Origin: an uncultured Flavobacteriaceae bacterium
GTDB lineage: Bacteria; Bacteroidota; Bacteroidia; Flavobacteriales; Flavobacteriaceae
Assembly: GCA_937937185.1 (NCBI GenBank)
Contig: CALDCO010000135.1
Coordinates: 1-37,460, forward strand
DNA length: 37,460 nt
Reading direction: 5' to 3'
Notes under the pieces: model-generated
Told to the model about the DNA's origin: nothing
The model's input: only the letters and a program-made list of their open reading frames with translations
Database searches by the model: none
Part shown: piece by piece, positions 1-7,966 of the stretch
Layout of the letters: each line of letters begins with the position of its first letter
Position numbering within the stretch: the first letter of the stretch is position 1
Program-made: the position numbers and the translations under genes

Positions 1-1054
1 ATTTACCATAGATGAAGAAACAGGAATGACAGGCGCAATGGGCTTAAAAGGCGGCTTATTATCTGGTGAAATTCTATTAAATTTAGACACAGAAGAAGAT
101 AATGAAATTGGAGTAGGCTGCGCAGGGGGGATCGATGTTACAGCAACAAGAACTTACAAAGAAGAAGAAATGACAGCCCAGATGCTTCAGGATAAAACGG
201 GCTATGTAATTACTGTAAAGGGTTTACAAGGCGGACATTCTGGAATGGATATTCACAAGGGTTTAGGAAATGCTAACAAGATTTTAAACCGTTTATTATT
301 TGATGGATTTGAAAATTTCGGACTGCGTATTTCAGAAATCGATGGGGGGAGTTTAAGAAACGCTATTCCAAGAGAAGCTAAAGCCATAGTAGTTATCGAT
401 GCGGTTCATGATGCTGCTTTTAATACTGAAATGGCAGTATTATCTCAAATTATTAAGTTGGAATTAAAAACTATGGAACCAGATATAGAAATCGTTGTAT
501 CTAAATCTCAAACTCCTGAAAAAATTATGGATCTAGGGGTGCAAGAAGGTATTACACGTGCTTTATATGCTGCATTAAATGGCGTGTACAGAATGAGCGC
601 AGATATTACAGATTTGGTAGAGACTTCAAATAATATCGCTCGCGTTATTGTAAAAGACGGAAAACTAAAAATAGGTTGTTTAACGCGTTCTTCTGTAGAG
701 AGTTCAAAAATGGACTTAGCCAATACCTTGAGAGCAACGTTTGAGCTAACCGGTTGTGAGGTAGTATTTTCTGGTGATTACCCAGGGTGGACTCCCAATA
801 TGAACGCTTCAATCCTAAAAGTACTAACTGAAGTTTACGAAAAATTAAATGGAGAGAAAGCCCATGTTGCCGCTTGCCATGCGGGATTAGAGTGCGGAAT
901 CTTGGGAAAAAATTACCCCGATATGGAAATGATAAGTTTTGGCCCAACAATTAAAGGGGCACATTCACCAGATGAACGCGCAAGTATCTCTTCAGCTAAA
1001 AAATATTGGAAGTTTGTCTTAGAGGTTTTAAAAAACATCCCTAATAAAAATTAA
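1..1054 (+). CDS. pepD: aminoacyl-histidine dipeptidase (PepD, M20 family), 5' truncated by window edge
   Basis: Reading frame is open to the window start (FTIDEETGMTGAMGLKGG...). PepD-like motifs: LLNLDTEEDNEIGVGCAGG, GLQGGHSGMDIHKGLGNANK, HAGLECGI, SFGPTIKGAHSPDER. Confidence 0.93.
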   Translation, partial: FTIDEETGMTGAMGLKGGLLSGEILLNLDTEEDNEIGVGCAGGIDVTATRTYKEEEMTAQMLQDKTGYVITVKGLQGGHSGMDIHKGLGNANKILNRLLFDGFENFGLRISEIDGGSLRNAIPREAKAIVVIDAVHDAAFNTEMAVLSQIIKLELKTMEPDIEIVVSKSQTPEKIMDLGVQEGITRALYAALNGVYRMSADITDLVETSNNIARVIVKDGKLKIGCLTRSSVESSKMDLANTLRATFELTGCEVVFSGDYPGWTPNMNASILKVLTEVYEKLNGEKAHVAACHAGLECGILGKNYPDMEMISFGPTIKGAHSPDERASISSAKKYWKFVLEVLKNIPNKN

Positions 1055-1080
1055 CTTTTCCCGTTTCGATAAAAAAACAA

Positions 1081-2316
1081 ATGAGAACTCCTATTTTAGT
1101 GGAAAATAAAAAATTCATTTTAGAGCATAAACTTAAAGAAATAGATGCAATTATTAGGTCGGAATATGAAAAAGAAGCTCATTTAGGGGTATTAGCAGGG
1201 CTTTCGGGAATGGCTTTGTTTCAATTTTATTATTCCAAATATTTAAATATTGATGCTAATGCCGATCTTGGAGTAGACATTATTTCTAAGGCCATAGAAA
1301 AAATAAATAATGGTTACAGTTTTTCTACTTATTGCGCAGGAATTGCAGGCTTGGGATGGACACTCGATCATTTAGAACAAGCAGATTTTATAGATATTGG
1401 AAGTGACGATTTACTTTCTGAATTCGATGATTTCATTAAAAAAAGAATGCTTTCAGATTTTAAAAACACTAATTACGACTTTTTACACGGCGGGATTGGT
1501 TATGCGTTTTATTTTTTAAACCGCTTTAGAAATACAAATTCAGTAACGCTTAAAAAAAAGTATACTAAGATATTGTTTGAATTTATAGACTTGCTAGAAG
1601 GGTTATCCGAAACAGAGGCCAATAATAAAATAAAATGGAAATCGGTTTTAAATATAAAAACTGGAGAAGAAGGTTATAATTTAAGTTTATCTCATGGGAT
1701 GTCAAGTATTATAGGCATACTTACAAAACTTTATGAGCACGATGCATTTAAATCAAGAACTGAGCATTTACTCTTAGGCGCAATAAATTATGTGTTAAGT
1801 CTTGAAAACGAAGATAAAAAATCTTGTGTTTTTCCCAATTCAAAAACCTTAGATAATGCTGTTAGTAAGAAAAGTAGATTGGCTTGGTGTTATGGCGATT
1901 TAGGTGTGGGAATTCGATTATGGTTTGCTGCCAAAGTACTAAATGATGAAAAGTTAAAAGAAAAAACAATTTCTATTTTTAAGCATGCCGCGCTTAGAGT
2001 AAAACAAGAAGACACCATGGTAGTAGATGCAGGAATCTGTCATGGCTCCTACGGTAATGCGCAATTATTTAATAGAATATACCAAGAAACAGGAATAATA
2101 ACTTTTAAAGAAGCAGCAAATTTCTGGATAAATGATGGTCTGGAAAAAGGCACATTTGAACAGGGTTTTGCAGGTTATAAACAATGGAAAGGGAGCGATG
2201 AAAAATGGGGTAAAGAGCTTAGTCTTTTAGAGGGTGTTGCTGGCATCGGATTGGTGATAATTGACCATTTATCGAGTTTTAATACGAATTGGGATGAATG
2301 TTTAATGATAAGTTAA
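1081..2316 (+). CDS. lanthionine synthetase C family protein (LanC-like cyclase)
   Basis: 411 aa. LanC-type zinc-site motifs WCYGDLGVGIRLW and GICHGSYGN, plus repeated barrel motifs (GLSGMALFQFYY, HGGIGYAFYFLNRF, SHGMSSIIGIL, LLEGVAGIGLVI). Confidence 0.92.
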   Translation: MRTPILVENKKFILEHKLKEIDAIIRSEYEKEAHLGVLAGLSGMALFQFYYSKYLNIDANADLGVDIISKAIEKINNGYSFSTYCAGIAGLGWTLDHLEQADFIDIGSDDLLSEFDDFIKKRMLSDFKNTNYDFLHGGIGYAFYFLNRFRNTNSVTLKKKYTKILFEFIDLLEGLSETEANNKIKWKSVLNIKTGEEGYNLSLSHGMSSIIGILTKLYEHDAFKSRTEHLLLGAINYVLSLENEDKKSCVFPNSKTLDNAVSKKSRLAWCYGDLGVGIRLWFAAKVLNDEKLKEKTISIFKHAALRVKQEDTMVVDAGICHGSYGNAQLFNRIYQETGIITFKEAANFWINDGLEKGTFEQGFAGYKQWKGSDEKWGKELSLLEGVAGIGLVIIDHLSSFNTNWDECLMIS

Positions 2317-2318
2317 AA

Positions 2319-4571
2319 ATGAATAAAAAAAATCCATATAAAAACTTCAATAATTACATTTTAAGAACACCACTTTTCTCTTTTTCTTCATACAAAATAC
2401 TAACTTCTAAAGCCGTTGTTACTAACGAAGATTTTATTAAAATATGTAACGAACCTATAGTAAAAGAAGCTTTATTTTTAGCATCACCTTCATTTTATAA
2501 GGAAGTTGAACGTTGGCTTAATGGGGAAATTAAAGATAAAGACAAACAAGAAAAATTAAAACTATCGCTTTTAAAATACATCTCCAGAATGTCTTCAAGA
2601 TGCACGCCTTTTGGTTTGTTTGCAGGATGTTCTTTAGGTACATTCGGAGAAGAAACTAAAATAGAATTAGAAGGCGCTACTAAAAATGAAAGACACACGC
2701 GGTTAGATATGAATTATTTAGTCGCATTATCTCAAGATTTAGTTAAAAATGAAAAGATAAAAACGCAGCTTCTATTTTACCCCAATTCTAGTATTTATAA
2801 GGTTGGAAGTCAATTAAGATATGTTGAATATACTTATGAAAATAGTAAAAGGCAGCATCAAATTGTTGCCGTCGATGATTCAGAGTATTTACGTCGCGTT
2901 CTTGAAAAAGCAGAACATGGTACCAAATTAGAAGATTTAGCTTTAATCTTAGTTGATGAAGAAATCAGTATAGAAGATGCTAAAGGCTTCATAAATGAAT
3001 TGGTTTCCAGTCAATTACTTATTAGTGAAATAGAACCATCGGTTTCTGGTCCAGAATTTTTAGAACAAATCACTTCAGTTTTAAAACGATTAGAAGGCGT
3101 CGAAGATGTGTTAAGAACTCTAGAAACTGTAAATAAAAAAATAAAAAATATTGATACAAGTATTGGGAACAATCCTAAAGATTATCTGGATCTAAATGCC
3201 TTTTTAAAAGATTTAGGAACAACATCGGAACTGAAATTTTTATTCCAATCAGACATGGTGTTATGTCATAAAAACAATACTATTAATAACGAAACGATAA
3301 CTCATATAAAGAAAGGACTTTCTCTATTTAATAAAATTACATTACCGCCAAAAACAACTTTACTAGGTCAATTTAAAGATGCGTTTTTTGAACGCTATGA
3401 AGAACGAGAAGTGTCATTATCTAAAGCTTTGGATGTAGAAATAGGAGTAGGGTTTAAACAAAACGAGTCCTCAGGAGATGTAAATCCTTTAGTAGACGAT
3501 CTTCTTATACCAAGTTTAGAAAATAAAAATGCATCTAGAGATATAAGATGGCATTCGGTAAATGCGCTATTCCAAAAACTATTAATAAAAGCGTTTAAAG
3601 AAAATGCTTATAAAATAGTTTTAGACGAGAATGATTTTATAGAACTTGAAACCAATTGGAATGATGTTCCTGATACGTTTTCTAGTATGCTAGAATTGGT
3701 GGTCATTGATGGTGTTGAGAAAGTAAAAATTAATTCGGCAGGAGGATCTAGTGCAGCAAATCTTTTAGGACGTTTTTGTCATGGAGATAAAAAACTTTAC
3801 GATTTTACTAAAGAAATAATAGCTGTTGAAACCAGAATTAATACGAATAAAGTTTTAGCAGAAATTACGCATCTTCCAGAGGCTAGAGTTGGAAATATTT
3901 TAATGCGGCCAAGTTTAAGAGATTTTGAAATACCTTATCTGGCAAAATCCTTAAAACCAAAAGCACAGCAATTAGAAATTAGCGATTTAATGCTTTCAGT
4001 AAAAAATAATAGAACCTTATTTTTAAGATCTAAAAAGAATAATAAAGAAGTAATACCGCACCTTTCAAATGCTCATAACTATTCAGGGAATGGATCATTG
4101 CCTATTTATCATTTCCTTTCAGAAATGCAAACTCAGAATAAGCGTTCGGGTATTGGTTTTAATTTAGGCCCTTTTGCTAATGATTATGAGTTTTTACCTA
4201 GAATTGAGTTCCATAATTTAATAGTACATAACGCAACATGGAATTTAAATAAAAAACATTTGAAACCGTTATTAAATGCTAATAGTAGTAATGAAACACT
4301 TTTAAAAGCAGTTAATGTATTTAGAGAAAAATTAAAAATGCCGCAGTATGTTATGCTTGTTGATGGGGATAACGAATTATTGGTGAATTTAGAGAATGCT
4401 ACTTCAGTTAGAATGTTATTAGGAACGGTAAATAAAAGAACCACTTTTAAGCTTAAAGAATTTTTATTTTCAGAAAATGGCACAGTAAAAAAGGGTGAAG
4501 ATTATTATACCAACCAGGTGATTGTGGCTTTTTATAATGAACAAAAATTAAACGACGCTAAAAGAAATTAA
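2319..4571 (+). CDS. lantibiotic dehydratase N-terminal (glutamylation) domain protein, LanB-N
   Basis: IxRTPLFSFSSYK near the N-terminus and MSSRCTPFGLFAGCSLG, characteristic of Lant_dehydr_N. ATG at 2319 is preferred over the upstream start at 2298 because LanC ends at 2316. Confidence 0.92.
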   Translation: MNKKNPYKNFNNYILRTPLFSFSSYKILTSKAVVTNEDFIKICNEPIVKEALFLASPSFYKEVERWLNGEIKDKDKQEKLKLSLLKYISRMSSRCTPFGLFAGCSLGTFGEETKIELEGATKNERHTRLDMNYLVALSQDLVKNEKIKTQLLFYPNSSIYKVGSQLRYVEYTYENSKRQHQIVAVDDSEYLRRVLEKAEHGTKLEDLALILVDEEISIEDAKGFINELVSSQLLISEIEPSVSGPEFLEQITSVLKRLEGVEDVLRTLETVNKKIKNIDTSIGNNPKDYLDLNAFLKDLGTTSELKFLFQSDMVLCHKNNTINNETITHIKKGLSLFNKITLPPKTTLLGQFKDAFFERYEEREVSLSKALDVEIGVGFKQNESSGDVNPLVDDLLIPSLENKNASRDIRWHSVNALFQKLLIKAFKENAYKIVLDENDFIELETNWNDVPDTFSSMLELVVIDGVEKVKINSAGGSSAANLLGRFCHGDKKLYDFTKEIIAVETRINTNKVLAEITHLPEARVGNILMRPSLRDFEIPYLAKSLKPKAQQLEISDLMLSVKNNRTLFLRSKKNNKEVIPHLSNAHNYSGNGSLPIYHFLSEMQTQNKRSGIGFNLGPFANDYEFLPRIEFHNLIVHNATWNLNKKHLKPLLNANSSNETLLKAVNVFREKLKMPQYVMLVDGDNELLVNLENATSVRMLLGTVNKRTTFKLKEFLFSENGTVKKGEDYYTNQVIVAFYNEQKLNDAKRN

Positions 4572-4572
4572 A

Positions 4573-5472
4573 ATGGCAAAGGACGTACAAAGAAATTTCA
4601 TATTGGGAGATCGTTGGTTATATTATAAAATATATACTGGACCAAAAACATCAGACCTCGTTTTAACTGAAATAATAAAACCTGTAGCTCAGCAACTTAT
4701 AGACTCTAAGATAATAGATAAATGGTTTTTTATTCGTTATGCAGATCCTAAACACCATCTTAGAATTCGCTTTCATCATACAAATCCTGAACAAATTGGC
4801 ACAATAATAAATACTTTATATCCACATTTTAAGACGTTTGTAGATCAAGACTTAATCTGGAAAATACAAATAGAAACTTACCAAAGAGAAATTGCACGTT
4901 ATGGCTCTAATACGATTGATTTAAGTGAAGACCTGTTTTATCACGACAGTAAAATGATGGTTAATTTTATTGATTTAATTGAAGGCGATGAAGGGGAGGA
5001 GCTACGTTGGTTATTTTCTATAAGAGCTATCGATTCGTTTTTAAATAGTTTTAAATACACTAATGAAGAGAAAAAAGAACTTTTAGTACGATTAAGTACT
5101 GGTTTTAGGAGTGAATTTGGAACCTCTAAAGCCTTAGGCAAGCAACTTAATGATAAGTATAGAATTAAAAGCCAAAAACTACAAGAATTTATGACTTTTA
5201 CAGCCCAAGATAATCCAGATCATGCGATTATTTTAGAGGTGTTAAGTGAAAAAGAAAATGCGATCTCTTATATTGTAAATGGCATAATAAAACATAAAAA
5301 AGAAGACACTTTAGAAATGAATATTAATGATTTAATGGGGAGTTATATTCACATGCTAATGAATCGTTTGTTTAAATCGAAAAACAGATTACACGAAATG
5401 GTATGTTACGATTTTTTATGCCGTTATTATAAATCCTTGATTGCAAGGCAGAAAAGTTTTATTAAAGTTTAG
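4573..5472 (+). CDS. thiopeptide-type bacteriocin biosynthesis protein (SpaB_C-like elimination domain), stand-alone
   Basis: RWLYYKIYTGPKTSDLVLTEIIKPVAQQLIDSKIIDKWFFIRYADPKHHLRIRFH is the typical SpaB_C N-terminal signature. Starts 1 nt after LanB-N stop. Confidence 0.9.
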   Translation: MAKDVQRNFILGDRWLYYKIYTGPKTSDLVLTEIIKPVAQQLIDSKIIDKWFFIRYADPKHHLRIRFHHTNPEQIGTIINTLYPHFKTFVDQDLIWKIQIETYQREIARYGSNTIDLSEDLFYHDSKMMVNFIDLIEGDEGEELRWLFSIRAIDSFLNSFKYTNEEKKELLVRLSTGFRSEFGTSKALGKQLNDKYRIKSQKLQEFMTFTAQDNPDHAIILEVLSEKENAISYIVNGIIKHKKEDTLEMNINDLMGSYIHMLMNRLFKSKNRLHEMVCYDFLCRYYKSLIARQKSFIKV

Positions 5473-5593
5473 AGAAGTGTTTTTTTAGTTTTAAAAGTGA
5501 AAATTTATCAAAGGCTTTTAGAGATTTAATTTCTTCTTTTGGTGAAATTTTTAAAACTCTAAAAAATTAATTACAATTTGTAGAATTTAATTT

Positions 5594-5601
5594 TATATTT
5601 G
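5594..5601 (+). promoter_or_regulatory. possible Bacteroidota -7 element (TATATTTG) for the 5622 gene
   Basis: TATATTTG matches TAnnTTTG, 20 nt upstream of the ATG. No well-spaced -33 element. Confidence 0.4.
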
Positions 5602-5621
5602 TATCTCTAAACCTGCTTATT

Positions 5622-7178
5622 ATGAGAAACTTAATTTTCTTTATATTCCTATCATTCAATTGTTACGCTTTAGGTCAATCTATCACAGATTCATTAGAAA
5701 AAGATGTTATTAATCAATTTAAAAAAGATAGTATTAATTACGACTTTATAACTAGTTTAAGTGTAATAGACTCATTAGTAACGAAAGATAAAATTGATGG
5801 CTACAAGAAAAGATTAAATAGTCTAATATCTGGTTTACCCTCTAAAGAATCAAAAGAGAAAAAAGAGATAAAGCGGGTAAAACAGATTTATGATTTAGTC
5901 CATGAGGCACTCTTTGAGAAATATGAAGAATTAGCTTATTTTCCTCAAATTTTTGAAAATAAAACATATAATTGCGTGACTGCTACAGCCATTTATGCCT
6001 ATGTTTTTGATAAATTAGAAATCCCTTATGTGGTAAAAGATGCTCCTGGACATGTTTTTTTAATTGCCTATCCACAAACGCATAAAATTCATTTGGAGAC
6101 AACAGTCCCAGGAGTATATGGATTTAGCAATCCTAAAGATTCAGATGTTAAGGAAGTTGTAGATAACTTGATTAAGTTCAAATTGGTGACACAAAATGAG
6201 GCTGACAGTTTAGGCTATAGCAAAACATACATGAACTACTTTTACGGTGAAGATTTTTTAAATAAATCTGCATTGATAGGGATGCAGTACTATAATAAAG
6301 GCTTAGACGAATATTCTAAAAAAAAATATAAAATAGCTAAAGAAAATATTACTAAATCATTACTATTCTTTCCCTACGCTCCAGCAGAGTTTTTAAATAA
6401 AGGTTTAATTTTTTTAACGTTAGATGAAAGCAAATTAAATACGCTTAAAGATATAGAGCAACTTTATGAAGCTTATTCTTCTCTCGAATATAAAAAAGAT
6501 TTTAATCACAGTGATATTAAAATTCAATTGTATAAAATAACAGATAACGATCTTAATGATTTAGAATTCATTGAAAATACAGTCTCTATTTTAACGAAAT
6601 TTGAAGATGAAGAACTCAACATTAAAAATAAAACTTTCTTATATGAATATTTGTTATCAAAAAATGCCAAAGCAGATGAATTAGAGGAAATTATAAGAAT
6701 TGCAGATATATTATTTCAAATGAACCCTAAAAATAAATTAGCTAAAGAGGCTATAGATTATGCAGTATTTAAAAAATTAAGTCTATTGCCATATTCTTCT
6801 GATGCATTAGATGTCGTGAGTGAATACACATTGAGGTATGATTTTTTAAAGGGAAACAAAAAAATAGACTCCTATAAAATTTATATTTACGGTAGACTTA
6901 TTGATGATAATTTTAAATCTGAAAATATTTCGTTAGGAAGAAAATATTTTGATCAATTTGATTCTTTAATTATTGAAAATGATAACGGTAAAAAATTGTT
7001 GATTAACCCAGAATTAGTTTCAAATATTTACGCTTTTGTTGGAAAGTACTACTACAGACAAAATAAATTTAAAACAGCGTTAAAAATACTTAATAAAGGA
7101 CGGGAGATATATCCAAGGCATAAAGAAACCAATAAATTAATTAAGTGGACCAAAGAAGAAATGAGCGGCAAATTTTAA
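5622..7178 (+). CDS. secreted transglutaminase-like and TPR protein
   Basis: N-terminal signal peptide (MRNLIFFIFLSFNCYALGQS). Transglutaminase-like Cys/His/acid pattern (YNCVTATAIYAYVFDKLEIPYVV, GHVFLIAYP, IHLETTVPG). C-terminal TPR-like helices (YYNKGLDEYSKKKYKIAKENITKSLLFFP, YYRQNKFKTALKILNKGREIYP). Confidence 0.7.
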   Translation: MRNLIFFIFLSFNCYALGQSITDSLEKDVINQFKKDSINYDFITSLSVIDSLVTKDKIDGYKKRLNSLISGLPSKESKEKKEIKRVKQIYDLVHEALFEKYEELAYFPQIFENKTYNCVTATAIYAYVFDKLEIPYVVKDAPGHVFLIAYPQTHKIHLETTVPGVYGFSNPKDSDVKEVVDNLIKFKLVTQNEADSLGYSKTYMNYFYGEDFLNKSALIGMQYYNKGLDEYSKKKYKIAKENITKSLLFFPYAPAEFLNKGLIFLTLDESKLNTLKDIEQLYEAYSSLEYKKDFNHSDIKIQLYKITDNDLNDLEFIENTVSILTKFEDEELNIKNKTFLYEYLLSKNAKADELEEIIRIADILFQMNPKNKLAKEAIDYAVFKKLSLLPYSSDALDVVSEYTLRYDFLKGNKKIDSYKIYIYGRLIDDNFKSENISLGRKYFDQFDSLIIENDNGKKLLINPELVSNIYAFVGKYYYRQNKFKTALKILNKGREIYPRHKETNKLIKWTKEEMSGKF

Positions 7179-7202
7179 TAGTTATAAGTCAGTTGTTTAA
7201 AT

Positions 7203-7268
7203 ATGAAAAACTTCTATCCATTAAAAAATTTTCGAATAAGCAGAATAAATTTTTCTAACCCCGACTAA
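7203..7268 (+). CDS. tiny ORF MKNFYPLKNFRISRINFSNPD; candidate truncated RiPP leader peptide
   Basis: ATG at 7203, TAA at 7266-7268. Composition and LKNFRISRI motif resemble Bacteroidota RiPP leaders. It runs into the first HlyD-tail repeat at ~7255 and has no GG and no core peptide. Confidence 0.25.
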   Translation: MKNFYPLKNFRISRINFSNPD

Positions 7269-7373
7269 ACACTTTCCCCAACTGGTAAAAAATACGTTCC
7301 GAAATGGTTAATTCTTCGGCAATAATTTCGGCAGAGCCTTGCATTTCTTGTTTGAAATCTATTCAATAAATTA

Positions 7374-7404
7374 GACCTGTCAGGTTTCCAAAACCTGACG
7401 GGTC
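7374..7404. repeat. palindrome copy 1 (REP-like)
   Basis: GACCTGTCAGGTTT-CCA-AAACCTGACGGGTC, 14-bp arms with one wobble pair. Confidence 0.9.
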
Positions 7405-7579
7405 TGGAGTACAAGTTTGATAGGTTGCTTATGTAATGAAAAATAATTATTTGAATTAAAATTAACCTCTATTAAACACCTCACGTAATTGATAAAAAAC
7501 ACGTTCTAAAATGGTTATTTCTTCAACAATAATTTTGGGAGAGACTTGCATTTTTGTTTAAAATCTATTCAATAAATTA

Positions 7580-7610
7580 GACCTGTCAGGTTTCTAAAAC
7601 CAAACGGGTC
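7580..7610. repeat. palindrome copy 2 (degenerate)
   Basis: GACCTGTCAGGTTTCTAAAACCAAACGGGTC, same position in the repeat unit but mutated right arm. Confidence 0.85.
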
Positions 7611-7786
7611 TGGAGTACAAGTTTGATTGGTTGCTTATGTAATGAAAAATAATTATTTGAAATAAAATTAACCTCTATTAAACACCTTACGTAATTGGTA
7701 AAAAATACGCTCCAAAATGGTTAATTCTTCGACAATAATCTCGGCAGTGTCCTGCATTTCTTGTTTAAAATCTATTCAATAAATTA

Positions 7787-7817
7787 GACCCGTCAGGTTT
7801 CCAAAACCTGACGGGTC
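7787..7817. repeat. palindrome copy 3 (perfect)
   Basis: GACCCGTCAGGTTT-CCA-AAACCTGACGGGTC, perfect 14-bp arms. Confidence 0.95.
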
Positions 7818-7878
7818 TGAAGTACAAAGTTCGATAGGTTGCTTATGTAATTTTGTTTAAAATCTATTCAATAAATTA

Positions 7879-7909
7879 GATCCGTCAGGTTTCCAAAACC
7901 TGACGGGTC
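7879..7909. repeat. palindrome copy 4
   Basis: GATCCGTCAGGTTT-CCA-AAACCTGACGGGTC, one mismatch. Confidence 0.9.
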
Positions 7910-7966
7910 TGGAGTACAAGTTCGATAGGTTGCTTATAGAATGAAAAATAATTATTTGAATTAAAA

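Noticed and set aside
508-950. Antisense ORFs inside pepD (71 and 101 aa)
   Set aside because: Fully antisense to a well-supported gene, no recognisable family; low-complexity by-products of the opposite strand.
2495-5141. Antisense ORFs inside the LanB genes (67, 99, 66 aa)
   Set aside because: Opposite a clear coding frame with no start context or motif.
5473-5571. Precursor-like frames in the gap after LanB-C (+ FSFKSENLSKAFRDLISSFGEIFKTLKN; - FFRVLKISPKEEIKSLKAFDKFSLLKLKKHFSKL)
   Set aside because: Neither frame has an ATG/GTG start before an upstream stop, and there is no GG or Ser/Thr/Cys-rich core.
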